19,635 nucleotides of DNA from JBDRHL01 sp043816955 (lineage in GTDB: Bacteria > Planctomycetota > Phycisphaerae > Sedimentisphaerales > CAYZTY01): contig JBDRHL010000151.1 in NCBI GenBank assembly GCA_043816955.1, positions 1-19,635 on the forward strand, in the 5' to 3' direction. The position numbers and the translations under genes are program-made. Under the pieces are notes generated by a model that saw only the letters and a list, made by a program, of their open reading frames with translations, was not told the origin of the DNA and ran no database searches. Shown here piece after piece: positions 1-7,704 of this stretch (position 1 is its first letter; each line of letters begins with the position of its first letter).

Positions 1-2
1 AG

Positions 3-107
3 CTTTTTTATCGACTACTACAGCAGGCAGTATCTGTGGAGCCGATGACTTACGGACGGCTTCTCAAACATGAGCGACAGCCAAAATCTGAAATGCACAA
101 TATATAG
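3..107 (+). CDS. Possible 3' end of an unrecognised gene, truncated by the window edge
   Basis: Frame 3 of the plus strand is open from the first base to a TAG at 105-107, giving 34 C-terminal residues. The stretch looks protein-like, with a helical leucine/glutamine-rich start (around LLQQAV) and a charged tail ending in MHNI. I cannot assign it to a family. If real, it converges on hypB and belongs to a different transcription unit. Upstream sequence outside the window is needed; an open frame this short may also be chance. Confidence 0.3.
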   Translation, partial: LFYRLLQQAVSVEPMTYGRLLKHERQPKSEMHNI

Positions 108-128
108 AGCCAACTGGAGCTAAGGAGA

Positions 129-209
129 TACCCCCTTTTCAATTTAAGAGGTGTTTCAGGCGTCTGCCGTGACAACATAGACAGCACCATAGCCTGACAA
201 CAGGGGGTA
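129..209 (-). other. Nested inverted repeat / possible structured RNA or mobile-element end
   Basis: TACCCCCT at 129-136 is exactly complementary to AGGGGGTA at 202-209. Inside it TCAGGC at 156-161 is complementary to GCCTGA at 192-197. A third inner helix (165-169 with 182-186) pairs fully only on the minus strand, through a G-U pair. The octamer TGACAACA occurs twice, at 170-177 and 195-202. The element lies between the convergent ends of hypB and the possible plus-strand gene. It could be a structured leader or small RNA, an insertion-sequence end or a bidirectional terminator; there is no T-tract, so a simple intrinsic terminator is unlikely. Confidence 0.4.
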
Positions 210-210
210 C

Positions 211-238
211 ATAGTACACTTTGAGCACTATTTGTCAA
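211..238 (-). promoter_or_regulatory. Sigma70-like promoter just after hypB
   Basis: On the minus strand, TTGACA (238-233) is followed after 16 bases by TACTAT (216-211), five of six matches to the -10 consensus. It points left, out of the window, and would start transcription near position 204, at the edge of the nested inverted repeat. It may serve a gene or RNA beyond the left edge. The match could be chance in AT-rich intergenic DNA. Confidence 0.35.
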
Positions 239-249
239 GTTTTCTCCAT

Positions 250-918
250 TCAATTTTTTAAGAGCTCAGGATAACACATCAACCACTTCAGCCAATCTTT
301 GAATCCATCGCCGGTTTTAGCTGAAACGGGAAAAATCTCAATTTTTTTATTCAATCTGAGAGAGTCTTTTTTGACCTTATTGATATCAAAATTGACCTGG
401 TCCGGCACCTCAAGAAGGTCGATTTTATTTATCAGCAGGACTTTGGACTTTGCAAAGATAGCAGGATATTTGGCAGGCTTATCATCACCTTCGGCAACGG
501 AAAGCACAACTACTTTGTGTGTTTCACCGAGTGAAAAAGCCGAAGGACAAATAAGATTGCCAACATTTTCTATGATGATCAAATCCAAATCGCGGAGCGG
601 CAATTCTTTTAACGCCCGGTTTATCTGGACAGCGGATAAATGACATGCACCTTCGGTATTTATCTGAACCACAGGCGCTTTTGCTGCCCTGATTCTTTGG
701 GCATCTATATCGGTCCGGATGTCGCCTTCTATGACACCGATTCTGCTTTTGTTTTTCAATTCAGTAATCGTTCTTACAAGAATTGAGGTCTTGCCCGAAC
801 CTGGAGAGGATATCATATTCAGGCATAAACTCCCATGTTCTGCTAACAGAGATGCATTTTGAAGTGCATATTCTTCATTCGCACTGAGAATCTTTTTACC
901 GATACTGATTTTTCCCAT
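250..918 (-). CDS. hypB: HypB, nickel-inserting GTPase of [NiFe] hydrogenase maturation
   Basis: A 222-residue SIMIBI-class GTPase that works with HypA to deliver Ni2+ to the hydrogenase large subunit after the Fe(CN)2CO group is in place. Walker A is SSPGSGKTS at residues 37-45, the aspartate-rich switch follows (EGDIRTD, 65-70), and the guanine-specificity motif NKID is at 164-167. The metal site at the dimer interface is present as Cys92-His93 with Cys124. The protein lacks both the N-terminal CxxCGC nickel site and the histidine-rich stretch found in some HypB proteins, so it is the minimal form and probably does not store nickel. It is the last gene of the operon, 12 bases after hypA, with a GGAG ribosome-binding sequence before the ATG. 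Confidence 0.95.
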   Translation of the reverse strand: MGKISIGKKILSANEEYALQNASLLAEHGSLCLNMISSPGSGKTSILVRTITELKNKSRIGVIEGDIRTDIDAQRIRAAKAPVVQINTEGACHLSAVQINRALKELPLRDLDLIIIENVGNLICPSAFSLGETHKVVVLSVAEGDDKPAKYPAIFAKSKVLLINKIDLLEVPDQVNFDINKVKKDSLRLNKKIEIFPVSAKTGDGFKDWLKWLMCYPELLKN

Positions 919-930
919 CGTATACTCCGC

Positions 931-1266
931 TTAAAATTCGATTTCTTCCAACACCAAAGGCGGATCCGGCAATAATTCAAAATCTTCGCTGCTGCATTTT
1001 GAACATTTTGGGCTAAAACATTTAACCTCGAAAACCCGGCTGCAATTTCTACAGCGCCCCGATATTGGTTTATGTTCCACTTCGAGCTTCATGCCTTGGC
1101 ACGGTGTATTTTGGGCGATAGCATTAAAGGCGAAAGCAAGCAATTCGTCATTGATGCAATTAAGAGCTCCGCAGCTAATTTTGGCCTTGACCGGCTGAAT
1201 GTTTTGCTTTGCGGCTTCAGATATAATCGTTTCGAGCAAATTTTTGGCTACTATCATCTCGTGCAT
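931..1266 (-). CDS. hypA: HypA, nickel metallochaperone
   Basis: A 111-residue zinc- and nickel-binding protein that hands nickel to HypB and docks on the hydrogenase large subunit. The N-terminus MHEM carries the invariant His2 that binds nickel. The C-terminal half has the structural zinc site, with paired cysteines in GRCRNC and later in CSKC. An upstream in-frame ATG at 1272 would add two residues (Met-Leu) and bury the essential MHE terminus. The ATG at 1266 restores MHE, shares one base with the hypE stop (TGATG), and has GAGG eight bases upstream, whereas the 1272 ATG has only two. I therefore choose 1266. Confidence 0.93.
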   Translation of the reverse strand: MHEMIVAKNLLETIISEAAKQNIQPVKAKISCGALNCINDELLAFAFNAIAQNTPCQGMKLEVEHKPISGRCRNCSRVFEVKCFSPKCSKCSSEDFELLPDPPLVLEEIEF

Positions 1267-2285
1267 CAGCATATCCTCGGAAGCTGGTGGCCGGAAGGCA
1301 TCTGAACAATTCTTTTCCCGCCTATTTCGGTTTCAATTTCCACAACAGCTACTCCATCAGCTTCGACAACTTCACCTATTATGCCTGCCTCCTTTCCCAG
1401 CGGATGATTCCTGCAAATATTCAGGCAGGTATCCGCCGATTCGGCTGAGACTACCGCAATGAACTTACCTTCATTTGCAACCGTCAGCAGGTCGAAGCCG
1501 AAGATGTCCGCTGCTGCCTGTGTTGACGGATTAACAGGGATATCAGACTCTCGAATTCTGATGTTCAAGCCGGTACCTTTGCATATCTCGTTAAGGGTTG
1601 CAGCCAAACCGCCGCGAGTCGGGTCTCGCATAAATTTCACACCATTGGTATTTTCGAGCAATTCAGAGGTCAGGCTGTACAGCCCGGCACAGTCGCTACT
1701 CAACTGCGTTTCAAATTCAACACCCTGTCGCTGACAGATGACCGTCATGCCGTGGTCGCCGATCGTGCCGTTGATAATAATTTTGTCTCCAGCAGCAATT
1801 TTGCTTAATCCCAAATCCACATGGGGCAATTGAATCCCAATACCGGAGGTATTAATAAAAATTTTGTCGACCGCGCCGGCTTCAACGGTTTTGAAATCAC
1901 CTGTAACTATATTGACATTGTTTTGTTTTGCTGACCGGCTGATGCTGTCCAGGATTTTATCGAGCAATTCAAGCTCAAAACCGGCTTCGACTATCAGCGA
2001 CAGGGACAGAGCAATCGGTTTTGCTCCGGCAACAGCCAGATCATTTACCGTTCCGCAGACGGCAAGTTTGCCTATATCGCCGCCGTTAAAAAACAGCGGT
2101 TTAACAACGTAGCTGTCTGTGGTAAAGTACACTGAACCGAATGCGAGATTTAATTTGGCAGAGTCGTTTAATTCCGCAAGTATATCGTTGTTCAGCACGG
2201 ACACAATATGCTCGCTGATCAATTGCTGCATCAGTCGCCCGCCGCCGCCATGGGCCAGTAAGATTTTACCGTTTCCTGCTTTCAT
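1266..2285 (-). CDS. hypE: HypE, carbamoyl dehydratase for cyanide ligand synthesis
   Basis: A 339-residue PurM/ThiL-fold ATPase that accepts a carbamoyl group from HypF on its C-terminal cysteine and dehydrates it to a thiocyanate, the source of the CN ligands of the NiFe site. It begins with the glycine-rich HGGGGRLMQQL (around residues 12-22), contains RDPTRGGLA in the middle, and ends exactly with the PRIC tail whose last residue, Cys339, is the carbamoyl acceptor. Length is normal for the family. The start ATG overlaps the hypD stop by one base (TAATG) and the stop overlaps the hypA start (TGATG), which suggests translational coupling. Confidence 0.96.
   Translation of the reverse strand: MKAGNGKILLAHGGGGRLMQQLISEHIVSVLNNDILAELNDSAKLNLAFGSVYFTTDSYVVKPLFFNGGDIGKLAVCGTVNDLAVAGAKPIALSLSLIVEAGFELELLDKILDSISRSAKQNNVNIVTGDFKTVEAGAVDKIFINTSGIGIQLPHVDLGLSKIAAGDKIIINGTIGDHGMTVICQRQGVEFETQLSSDCAGLYSLTSELLENTNGVKFMRDPTRGGLAATLNEICKGTGLNIRIRESDIPVNPSTQAAADIFGFDLLTVANEGKFIAVVSAESADTCLNICRNHPLGKEAGIIGEVVEADGVAVVEIETEIGGKRIVQMPSGHQLPRIC
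1273..1278 (-). promoter_or_regulatory. Ribosome-binding site that decides the hypA start
   Basis: GAGGAT on the minus strand ends too close to the ATG at 1272 but is well spaced (eight bases from GAGG) to the ATG at 1266, which gives the conserved MHE terminus of HypA. Confidence 0.6.
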
Positions 2286-3409
2286 TATACAGGTTCACCA
2301 TATTTGAACCACGCCGCACAAGCGCCTTCGGAACTGACCATGCATGGCCCAGCGGGGCTGTCCGGCGTGCAGTTTCTCCCAAACAAACCGCACTTGTCCG
2401 GTGTTATCAGCCCGCACAGCACTTCGCCGCATCGGCAGTTTTCAGTTTCTTCTGTTGCTGTTTCGGTTATGCCGAATCGTTTGAAGGCATCGAGGCGGCT
2501 GTATTTATCTTTCAGTTTCAATGTGCTGTTTTTAATTCTGCCTAATCCGCGCCAATATCCATCTGCCGGTTCGAAGCACTCATGGAGGAGTTTCTGCGCC
2601 TCTTCATTGCCTTTCTCGGTTACCACTGCTGTATATACAGATTTTAGTTCGGGTTTACCTTCAGCAAGCTGACGGCAAATCTCGGCAAGGCCTTTCACTA
2701 TTTGTACAGGCTCGAAGCCAGCTACTACACATGGTCGGCTGAACTGCTGAACAATCTCGTTAAAAGCGCCAAAGCCTGTTATCGCACTGACATGGCCGGG
2801 ACAGAGAAAACCATCTATATTATCGTTCTTATCAACCAACAGCGCCCGCATCGCAGGTACAACCAGTTTATGCCCGCTCAAAATAAACAGATTGTCAATC
2901 CCTTCGACGGCGGCCTCTTTGACAATAACTGCTGTAGCCGGAGCTGTTGTTTCAAAACCGACTGCAACGAAAATGACGTTCTTACCGGGATTTTCTTTTG
3001 CCAACCGCAGAGCGTCTTCGCTGCTGAGCACAATTTTGATGTTTCCGTTTGACTGTTTTGCCTCCAGTGTAGTCTTTTTGCCCGGCACGCGCATCATATC
3101 GCCGTAGGTGGCAATTACACAATCATTGCGATCGGCTAACTGCAGAACGATATCGATATACCCCTGCCCCGTTACACAAACCGGACATCCCGGTCCGGTT
3201 AACAGATTGACCTGCCGCGGCAGGATTGATTTTATACCATTTCGGAAAATAGAGACAGTGTGAGTACCGCAGACCTCCATTATATTGACCTGCCTGGATA
3301 ACGATTTGCAGGCCAGATTCATAATATTTTTCGCTTCATCAATTTCGCTGGACATAAGATTATTTCGAAACTTTATTTCCTGTTTTACCTGCCCGGTTGA
3401 TTTGCTCAA
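2285..3409 (-). CDS. hypD: HypD, iron-sulfur scaffold for Fe(CN)2CO assembly
   Basis: A protein of up to 374 residues that with HypC forms the scaffold on which the Fe(CN)2CO unit is built. Conserved landmarks are EVCGTHT near residues 45-51, GPGCPVC near 72-78, and a C-terminal cysteine set (CRCGEVLCG, then further cysteines before the end) for the [4Fe-4S] cluster. The start is uncertain. A TTG at 3409 has GGAAG five bases upstream and keeps the usual N-terminal segment (KFRNN onward), but overlaps hypC by 50 bases. The ATG at 3355 avoids overlap, leaving a 4-base gap, but removes part of that segment and lacks a clear ribosome-binding site. I prefer the TTG start. Confidence 0.94.
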   Translation of the reverse strand: MSKSTGQVKQEIKFRNNLMSSEIDEAKNIMNLACKSLSRQVNIMEVCGTHTVSIFRNGIKSILPRQVNLLTGPGCPVCVTGQGYIDIVLQLADRNDCVIATYGDMMRVPGKKTTLEAKQSNGNIKIVLSSEDALRLAKENPGKNVIFVAVGFETTAPATAVIVKEAAVEGIDNLFILSGHKLVVPAMRALLVDKNDNIDGFLCPGHVSAITGFGAFNEIVQQFSRPCVVAGFEPVQIVKGLAEICRQLAEGKPELKSVYTAVVTEKGNEEAQKLLHECFEPADGYWRGLGRIKNSTLKLKDKYSRLDAFKRFGITETATEETENCRCGEVLCGLITPDKCGLFGRNCTPDSPAGPCMVSSEGACAAWFKYGEPV

Positions 3410-3602
3410 TTAACTTCCACGTGCCGGCCGCCTCTTTTTCATCGACAAGCGATATGGCAAAGCCAGCATGCACCAACACCAGATCGCCTACCGCGGCTTT
3501 CGGCAGTAAAGTGGTTTTCGCACGGAACCGGCTGCCCATCGCGTTAACAACCGCCTTATCTGCCTCCAGCTCTTCAATTCTTGCCGGTATCGCCAAACAC
3601 AT
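3360..3602 (-). CDS. hypC: HypC, hydrogenase maturation chaperone
   Basis: An 80-residue OB-fold chaperone that carries the Fe(CN)2CO group with HypD and delivers it to the immature large subunit. The N-terminus is the signature MCLAIPA, in which Cys2 binds the iron and the large subunit, and the later GDLVLVHAGFAI segment is the second conserved block. It starts eight bases after the hypF stop. It is the only HypC/HybG-type protein in the cluster, consistent with serving the single large subunit encoded in the same operon. The last residues are lysine- and glycine-rich and overlap the probable hypD start. Confidence 0.95.
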   Translation of the reverse strand: MCLAIPARIEELEADKAVVNAMGSRFRAKTTLLPKAAVGDLVLVHAGFAISLVDEKEAAGTWKLIEQINRAGKTGNKVSK

Positions 3603-3610
3603 GTTTTACT

Positions 3611-5956
3611 TCATTTCTTATGGTTTATAAGATTCACAGCTATTGCGGCCTGTCCGAGGGATATTCCTCCATCATTAGACGGCACACGTTGGTTGAATAG
3701 TACACAAAAGTCATTTTTTTTCAAGAGCTTAGTCAGACGATCCGCCAGATATCGATTACAGAACACCCCGCCGCTCAGCGCCGCCATGTTTAATCCCTTA
3801 GTTTCTCTTGCTTTTTTAGCCATCTCCAACAGCGCCTCTGCCAGGCAATTATGAAACTTCGCAGATACTATACCGGCTGCAAGTCCGTCTTTAATATCAA
3901 TAATCAACTGCTTTATCATCAGCCCCAGGTCGATCTGCATTAACCTGCCGTTGCTATCTGTAATTTCAAAATCGTAACGGTCTTCGATCTCAGGTGCGAT
4001 AATCGCCTCAAGAGCCATTGGAAGCTGTGCGTCAAAATAATTATAGCTACCCAGCCCGGTTGCTGCCGCAACAGCATCAAAAACTCTGCCAAGACTGGAA
4101 GTTTCAACCGTATTAATTCGCTTTTCCAATTGTTCCAATATGAATTTCGAATCTTTTATTTCAAAGTTGTAACAGCGGTTACTACCTGACCTAATTCGCT
4201 CAAGCAGCCAGTTAAACCGTTCTAATTTGAAGTCTGCGCCGTAGCTTTTTTTCAGCAGTCCCAACAGAGGGCGGACAGCTTCTTTACCTGCCCTGTCGGC
4301 GCCGGGCAGCGGAAAATAATCCAGACAGCCAAATCGTTGAAAATCATGAAGTGATGAGATTATACACTCACAGCCCCAGATTGCCCCATCTGTCCCATAA
4401 CCGGTACCGTCAGCCACAAGCCCGATGACCGGTCCTTCCAGCCCGTGTTCAGCCATCACAGAGGCAGCATGGGCCCAGTGATGCTGGACCTCAATAATAT
4501 TATTCCTGTTAAATTTTGAAAACACATACTGACTCGACAGGTAATCCGGGTGAAGATCACAAACAGCTATTGCCGGTTCGGCCTCAAACAACCGGCGCAG
4601 ATGTTCAATCGAATTGACGTAATGATGATACACCCGGGCGTCTTCGAGGTCGCCTATGTGTTCACTGCAGATAAATTGATTTTGCTTTACGAGACAGAAG
4701 GTATTTTTTAAGTCGGCCCCTGCTGCGAAAATATCCTCACGGCTGCTTTTTTTATTAAGAATGGGCGCCGGCACATATCCCCGTGCCCGTCTTAAAAGTA
4801 CCGCCTGGTCATCTACAAAGTGAATAATCGAATCATCAACCTGCCGATAGATTTCTCTGTCGTGCATCAAAAATGCATCTGCAACGGGCCCCAGCCTTTC
4901 GACAGCGATGTCATTTTTGCAAATCAAAGGCTCATCAGAGATGTTTCCGCTGGTCATTACCAAAACTTTTATGTCGTTTTGTGCAAACAGTAAATGGTGC
5001 AGCGGGGCATAACAGAGCATAAAGGCGTATGTATTCACTCCATCGGCTACTGCCGGTGCAATCGGCGAATTTTCTTTTTTCGGCAGTAAAACAATCGGAC
5101 TTTGCGGGCTTTGTAATATCTTCTCGGCTGCTTTGCTCACATGTGCGTACTCTTTGATCCTTTCGATAGAACCTGCCATCATAGCAAAAGGCTTATGGTC
5201 TCGCTTCTTGCGTTGGCGAAGTTCCAGAACCGCCTTGTTATTAAGTGCATCAACAGCCAGGTGAAAGCCGCCAACGCCTTTTATAGCTACTATCCTGCCG
5301 GATGAAAGCAGACGTGCAGCTTCAGTAATGCTGCTGTCAGTCCGGCTTTTCATCGTTCCTGTGTGGCTATCGGTTATCCAGACTTTCGGGCCGCATCTGC
5401 TGCATGCAACCGGCTGGGCATGGAATCTGCGATCCTTCACATGCGAGTACTGAGCCGCACATCTCTGGCACATCGCGAACTGCGACATTGTTGTGTTCGA
5501 CCTGTCATAAGGAATATTCTTTACTATTGAATACCTCGGACCACAGTTCGTGCAGTTGATAAACGGGTAGCCGTACCGAAAATCACTTTTTTCCATCATT
5601 TCACGGAGACAGTCTCCGCATGTTGCCATATCAGGGGTTACCTGCGATAGTGCCGAACCACGCGAATCGCTCGTTTTGATGACGAATTTATCATCGTCGG
5701 CGACCAAAGGCACTTCAACTGTTTTGCAGGATTCTATTTCAGCCAACGGCGGTTTATCACTGGACTGCAGGCGCGCCAAGAATTCGCCTATCTTGTTTTC
5801 TCTGCCCTGCAATTCAATTGTTACCCCTTCCGAATTGTTACAGACAAAGCCTGCCAAACCCACTGACTTTGCGACACGATACACAGCCGGTCGAAATCCG
5901 ACTCCCTGCACACAACCTCTGATTGATATCCGTTTTCTTTTAACTGAAGTGCTCAT
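3611..5956 (-). CDS. hypF: HypF, carbamoyltransferase
   Basis: A full-length 781-residue enzyme that uses carbamoyl phosphate and ATP to make carbamoyl-adenylate and transfers the carbamoyl group to HypE. Domain order is complete. The acylphosphatase domain (1-95) has VQGVGFRP at 16-23 and Asn40/41. Two zinc fingers have cysteines at 113, 116, 135, 138, 163, 166, 185 and 188, matching the exact family spacing (2-18-2-24-2-18-2). A YrdC-like domain covers about 205-395, and a Kae1-like domain runs from about 405 to the end with HHWAH at 492-496. It leads the hyp block, 24 bases after the endopeptidase gene, with no sign of a separate promoter. Confidence 0.97.
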   Translation of the reverse strand: MSTSVKRKRISIRGCVQGVGFRPAVYRVAKSVGLAGFVCNNSEGVTIELQGRENKIGEFLARLQSSDKPPLAEIESCKTVEVPLVADDDKFVIKTSDSRGSALSQVTPDMATCGDCLREMMEKSDFRYGYPFINCTNCGPRYSIVKNIPYDRSNTTMSQFAMCQRCAAQYSHVKDRRFHAQPVACSRCGPKVWITDSHTGTMKSRTDSSITEAARLLSSGRIVAIKGVGGFHLAVDALNNKAVLELRQRKKRDHKPFAMMAGSIERIKEYAHVSKAAEKILQSPQSPIVLLPKKENSPIAPAVADGVNTYAFMLCYAPLHHLLFAQNDIKVLVMTSGNISDEPLICKNDIAVERLGPVADAFLMHDREIYRQVDDSIIHFVDDQAVLLRRARGYVPAPILNKKSSREDIFAAGADLKNTFCLVKQNQFICSEHIGDLEDARVYHHYVNSIEHLRRLFEAEPAIAVCDLHPDYLSSQYVFSKFNRNNIIEVQHHWAHAASVMAEHGLEGPVIGLVADGTGYGTDGAIWGCECIISSLHDFQRFGCLDYFPLPGADRAGKEAVRPLLGLLKKSYGADFKLERFNWLLERIRSGSNRCYNFEIKDSKFILEQLEKRINTVETSSLGRVFDAVAAATGLGSYNYFDAQLPMALEAIIAPEIEDRYDFEITDSNGRLMQIDLGLMIKQLIIDIKDGLAAGIVSAKFHNCLAEALLEMAKKARETKGLNMAALSGGVFCNRYLADRLTKLLKKNDFCVLFNQRVPSNDGGISLGQAAIAVNLINHKK

Positions 5957-5980
5957 CTTCCTCGTCTCTTCACAAGCCTG

Positions 5981-6463
5981 TCAAACCTTGCAGAAGATAT
6001 CACAAAATGCGTCAATAAGCCATGCTGCCGCTTCTTTTACCTCTGCACAGGGACATTGTCCGAAGTTGACGTGGGCAGGCTGGATCCCGACAAAATATAC
6101 ATCAACATCTATACTTTTTTTAATCATCTCAATAAAAAGATGAGGCGAAAGGGAATGAGTGGAATGCACGACAGAGGCTAACTGATCGGGCCTGAATATC
6201 TTTATTGTCCCAGCCGAAGCCCCAAAGTCGACCGCATCAATAATGATAAGGTTCCGAGGTTTTTTTTGTATGACAGACTGAATATAATTTTCAGGCACGG
6301 TGCCGGCATCTATCAATTCGGTATAAACTTTTCCCTCAAGTTCCCGGCAGACTAACGGGCCGACCCCATCATCGGCTTTTAGAGTATTACCTATCACGAC
6401 AATGAGACTGTTAGAGCCGCGAAGTTCATTTAGCTGCCGACGAACTTGATGGTCAGCCTCCAT
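5981..6463 (-). CDS. hycI: Hydrogenase maturation endopeptidase, HycI-like (M52)
   Basis: A 160-residue protease that removes the C-terminal peptide of the hydrogenase large subunit once nickel is inserted. Conserved metal/substrate residues are Asp31 in GNTLKADDGVG (25-35), Asp76/Asp79 in IIIDAVDFG, and His103 in STHSLSPH. The VPEN and THSLSPH segments point to the HycI branch, which serves group 4 enzymes, rather than the HyaD/HybD branch. Its substrate is presumably the large subunit encoded at 12980-14197, which has a 42-residue tail after its last metal-binding cysteine. The gene starts four bases after the NuoI-like ferredoxin gene and precedes hypF. Confidence 0.92.
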   Translation of the reverse strand: MEADHQVRRQLNELRGSNSLIVVIGNTLKADDGVGPLVCRELEGKVYTELIDAGTVPENYIQSVIQKKPRNLIIIDAVDFGASAGTIKIFRPDQLASVVHSTHSLSPHLFIEMIKKSIDVDVYFVGIQPAHVNFGQCPCAEVKEAAAWLIDAFCDIFCKV

Positions 6464-6467
6464 GAGT

Positions 6468-7085
6468 TTACAGCCGGATATTGACTTTGCATTTGCACTT
6501 CGGGCATAGGATTTTCACAAAATCGCTTGTTTTGACGGCCATATCAGGCTGTGGCTGTTGTGAGAGGTCCTCGGCTTTTGCAGCCAGTTCATTGCTTTTG
6601 GCAATAAGCAGCGAAGGGTTGGTATAGGCCAGGGGGCCGAGTTTTTCGCAAATCCAGACCAGATGTTTTTTTGTGCCTGCTATTTCGCCGCATTTTTCAC
6701 AGAGTTGAAGTTCATGTTCTTTAGTCTCAGCCGTTTGAGACCTGTCGAGCGTTGCCAGGTCCCACTGATTTGTAAGCTTTATGCCGTCTTCAGTGGTACA
6801 GTTGTCACTGCAGTTGCCGCAGAAGATGCAGGTATCGTATCTCAAAGTGATTTTTCTTACCGGCGGGTCGGCTTTTAAGTCATCGACCTGTGTAAGCGCA
6901 TCTGTCGGGCAGACATTTACGCACGCTCCACAGCCAATGCAGCTATCGGTGTCAAATTCCGGCTTACCTCTGTATTTCTCCGGCACTATGCAGGGTTTTG
7001 CGGGAAACCGTGTCGTAAATCGCGGCGAAAAGACGGCTACAACAGCTTCCTTTAATTCTCTTAATTTCGGCAAACGCAATTTCAA
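6468..7085 (-). CDS. NuoI/HycF/MbhN-like ferredoxin subunit of the hydrogenase
   Basis: A subunit of up to 205 residues that connects outside electron donors to the small subunit. Two [4Fe-4S] motifs are visible: Cys49/52/55/59 (CIGCGACVNVCP) and Cys86/89/92/96, the second lacking the usual proline after its last cysteine. The C-terminal half adds cysteine pairs at 129/132, 146 and 194/197/199, a zinc- or rubredoxin-like extension as in HycF of formate hydrogenlyase; complex I NuoI lacks it. There is no ATG: TTG at 7085 has its GGAG only one base away, so the TTG at 7079 (seven-base spacing) may be the true start. The gene is separated from the core subunits by the whole Mrp cassette. Confidence 0.88.
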   Translation of the reverse strand: MKLRLPKLRELKEAVVAVFSPRFTTRFPAKPCIVPEKYRGKPEFDTDSCIGCGACVNVCPTDALTQVDDLKADPPVRKITLRYDTCIFCGNCSDNCTTEDGIKLTNQWDLATLDRSQTAETKEHELQLCEKCGEIAGTKKHLVWICEKLGPLAYTNPSLLIAKSNELAAKAEDLSQQPQPDMAVKTSDFVKILCPKCKCKVNIRL

Positions 7086-7112
7086 ACTCCGCTGTCAATT
7101 AATGATTAAAGT

Positions 7113-7442
7113 TTATTGCTTTTTTGTTTCTGCGTATTTATCAACAACACTTTTTTCCCACAGTTTCACGCCGGATGCATATGCACCTTTAGCGATTGCG
7201 TGGGCCGCTGTAGGCGAAGTTATCAGTATAAACACCGCGCAGATCAGGGCCTTGGCACTGCAGGCACCTGAACCACCGACCAAAGCCACACCAACCAGCA
7301 ATAATATGGTGCCAAGGGTTACACATTTGGTCGAAGCCTGCAGCCGGTTGTAAACATCAGGAAACCGAACCAGGCCTATGCAGCCGAATATGTCGAACAA
7401 AATTCCAATTGTTATCAGTATATATCCCGCTATATTAATCAT
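7113..7442 (-). CDS. mnhG: MnhG/MrpG-like subunit (MbhC equivalent)
   Basis: A 109-residue membrane protein with three hydrophobic segments and the family signature GLVRFPDVYNRLQAST after the first. In Mrp antiporters MrpG is one of the small subunits forming the proposed Na+ path; its Mbh homologue is MbhC. The ATG overlaps the end of mnhF by eight bases. The hydrophilic C-terminal tail is lysine-rich and probably cytoplasmic. Assignment to the family is secure; the coupling ion is inferred from family knowledge only. Confidence 0.9.
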   Translation of the reverse strand: MINIAGYILITIGILFDIFGCIGLVRFPDVYNRLQASTKCVTLGTILLLVGVALVGGSGACSAKALICAVFILITSPTAAHAIAKGAYASGVKLWEKSVVDKYAETKKQ

Positions 7443-7692
7443 CGAAACTTCTGCCCTCCAAAAATTTAGCCAGTGCTATAGTACCGATAAAACTCAGCAG
7501 CGTCCAGGCAAGAGCTACATTAAAATAAAAATCCTTTCCGGTAACAAGCCCGAGGATGGCACAAAAACCTACTATGACTATGCCGAGTATGTCAATAGCA
7601 ACGGTCCTGTCAGGGGCGCTCGGCCCCCGTCCTATCCGGTACAGGCATAAGAAGCAGCAAATCGCTAATCCTGTGTAAAATAACTGTATCAT
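7435..7692 (-). CDS. mnhF: MnhF/MrpF-like subunit (MbhB equivalent)
   Basis: An 85-residue, three-helix membrane protein with the hallmark RGPSAPDRTVAIDILG around residues 22-37; the Asp residues in this motif are conserved in MrpF and implicated in ion transport. It lies between mnhE (12-base gap) and mnhG (eight-base overlap) in the normal Mrp order. Length and topology match the family. Confidence 0.9.
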   Translation of the reverse strand: MIQLFYTGLAICCFLCLYRIGRGPSAPDRTVAIDILGIVIVGFCAILGLVTGKDFYFNVALAWTLLSFIGTIALAKFLEGRSFDD

Positions 7693-7704
7693 ATCTACCT
7701 CGTT

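Noticed and set aside
50..253. Minus-strand open frame of 67 codons overlapping the hypB stop
   Set aside because: It begins with TTG, has no good ribosome-binding site, is odd in composition (cysteine- and serine-rich) and covers the inverted repeat and promoter-like sequence. Most likely non-coding.
5676..6143. Plus-strand open frame of 155 codons
   Set aside because: It lies opposite the start of hypF and the end of the endopeptidase gene, both of which have exact family motifs.
6781..7353. Plus-strand open frame of 190 codons
   Set aside because: Opposite the NuoI-like ferredoxin and mnhG. Its sequence has no recognisable family features, while both minus-strand genes do.
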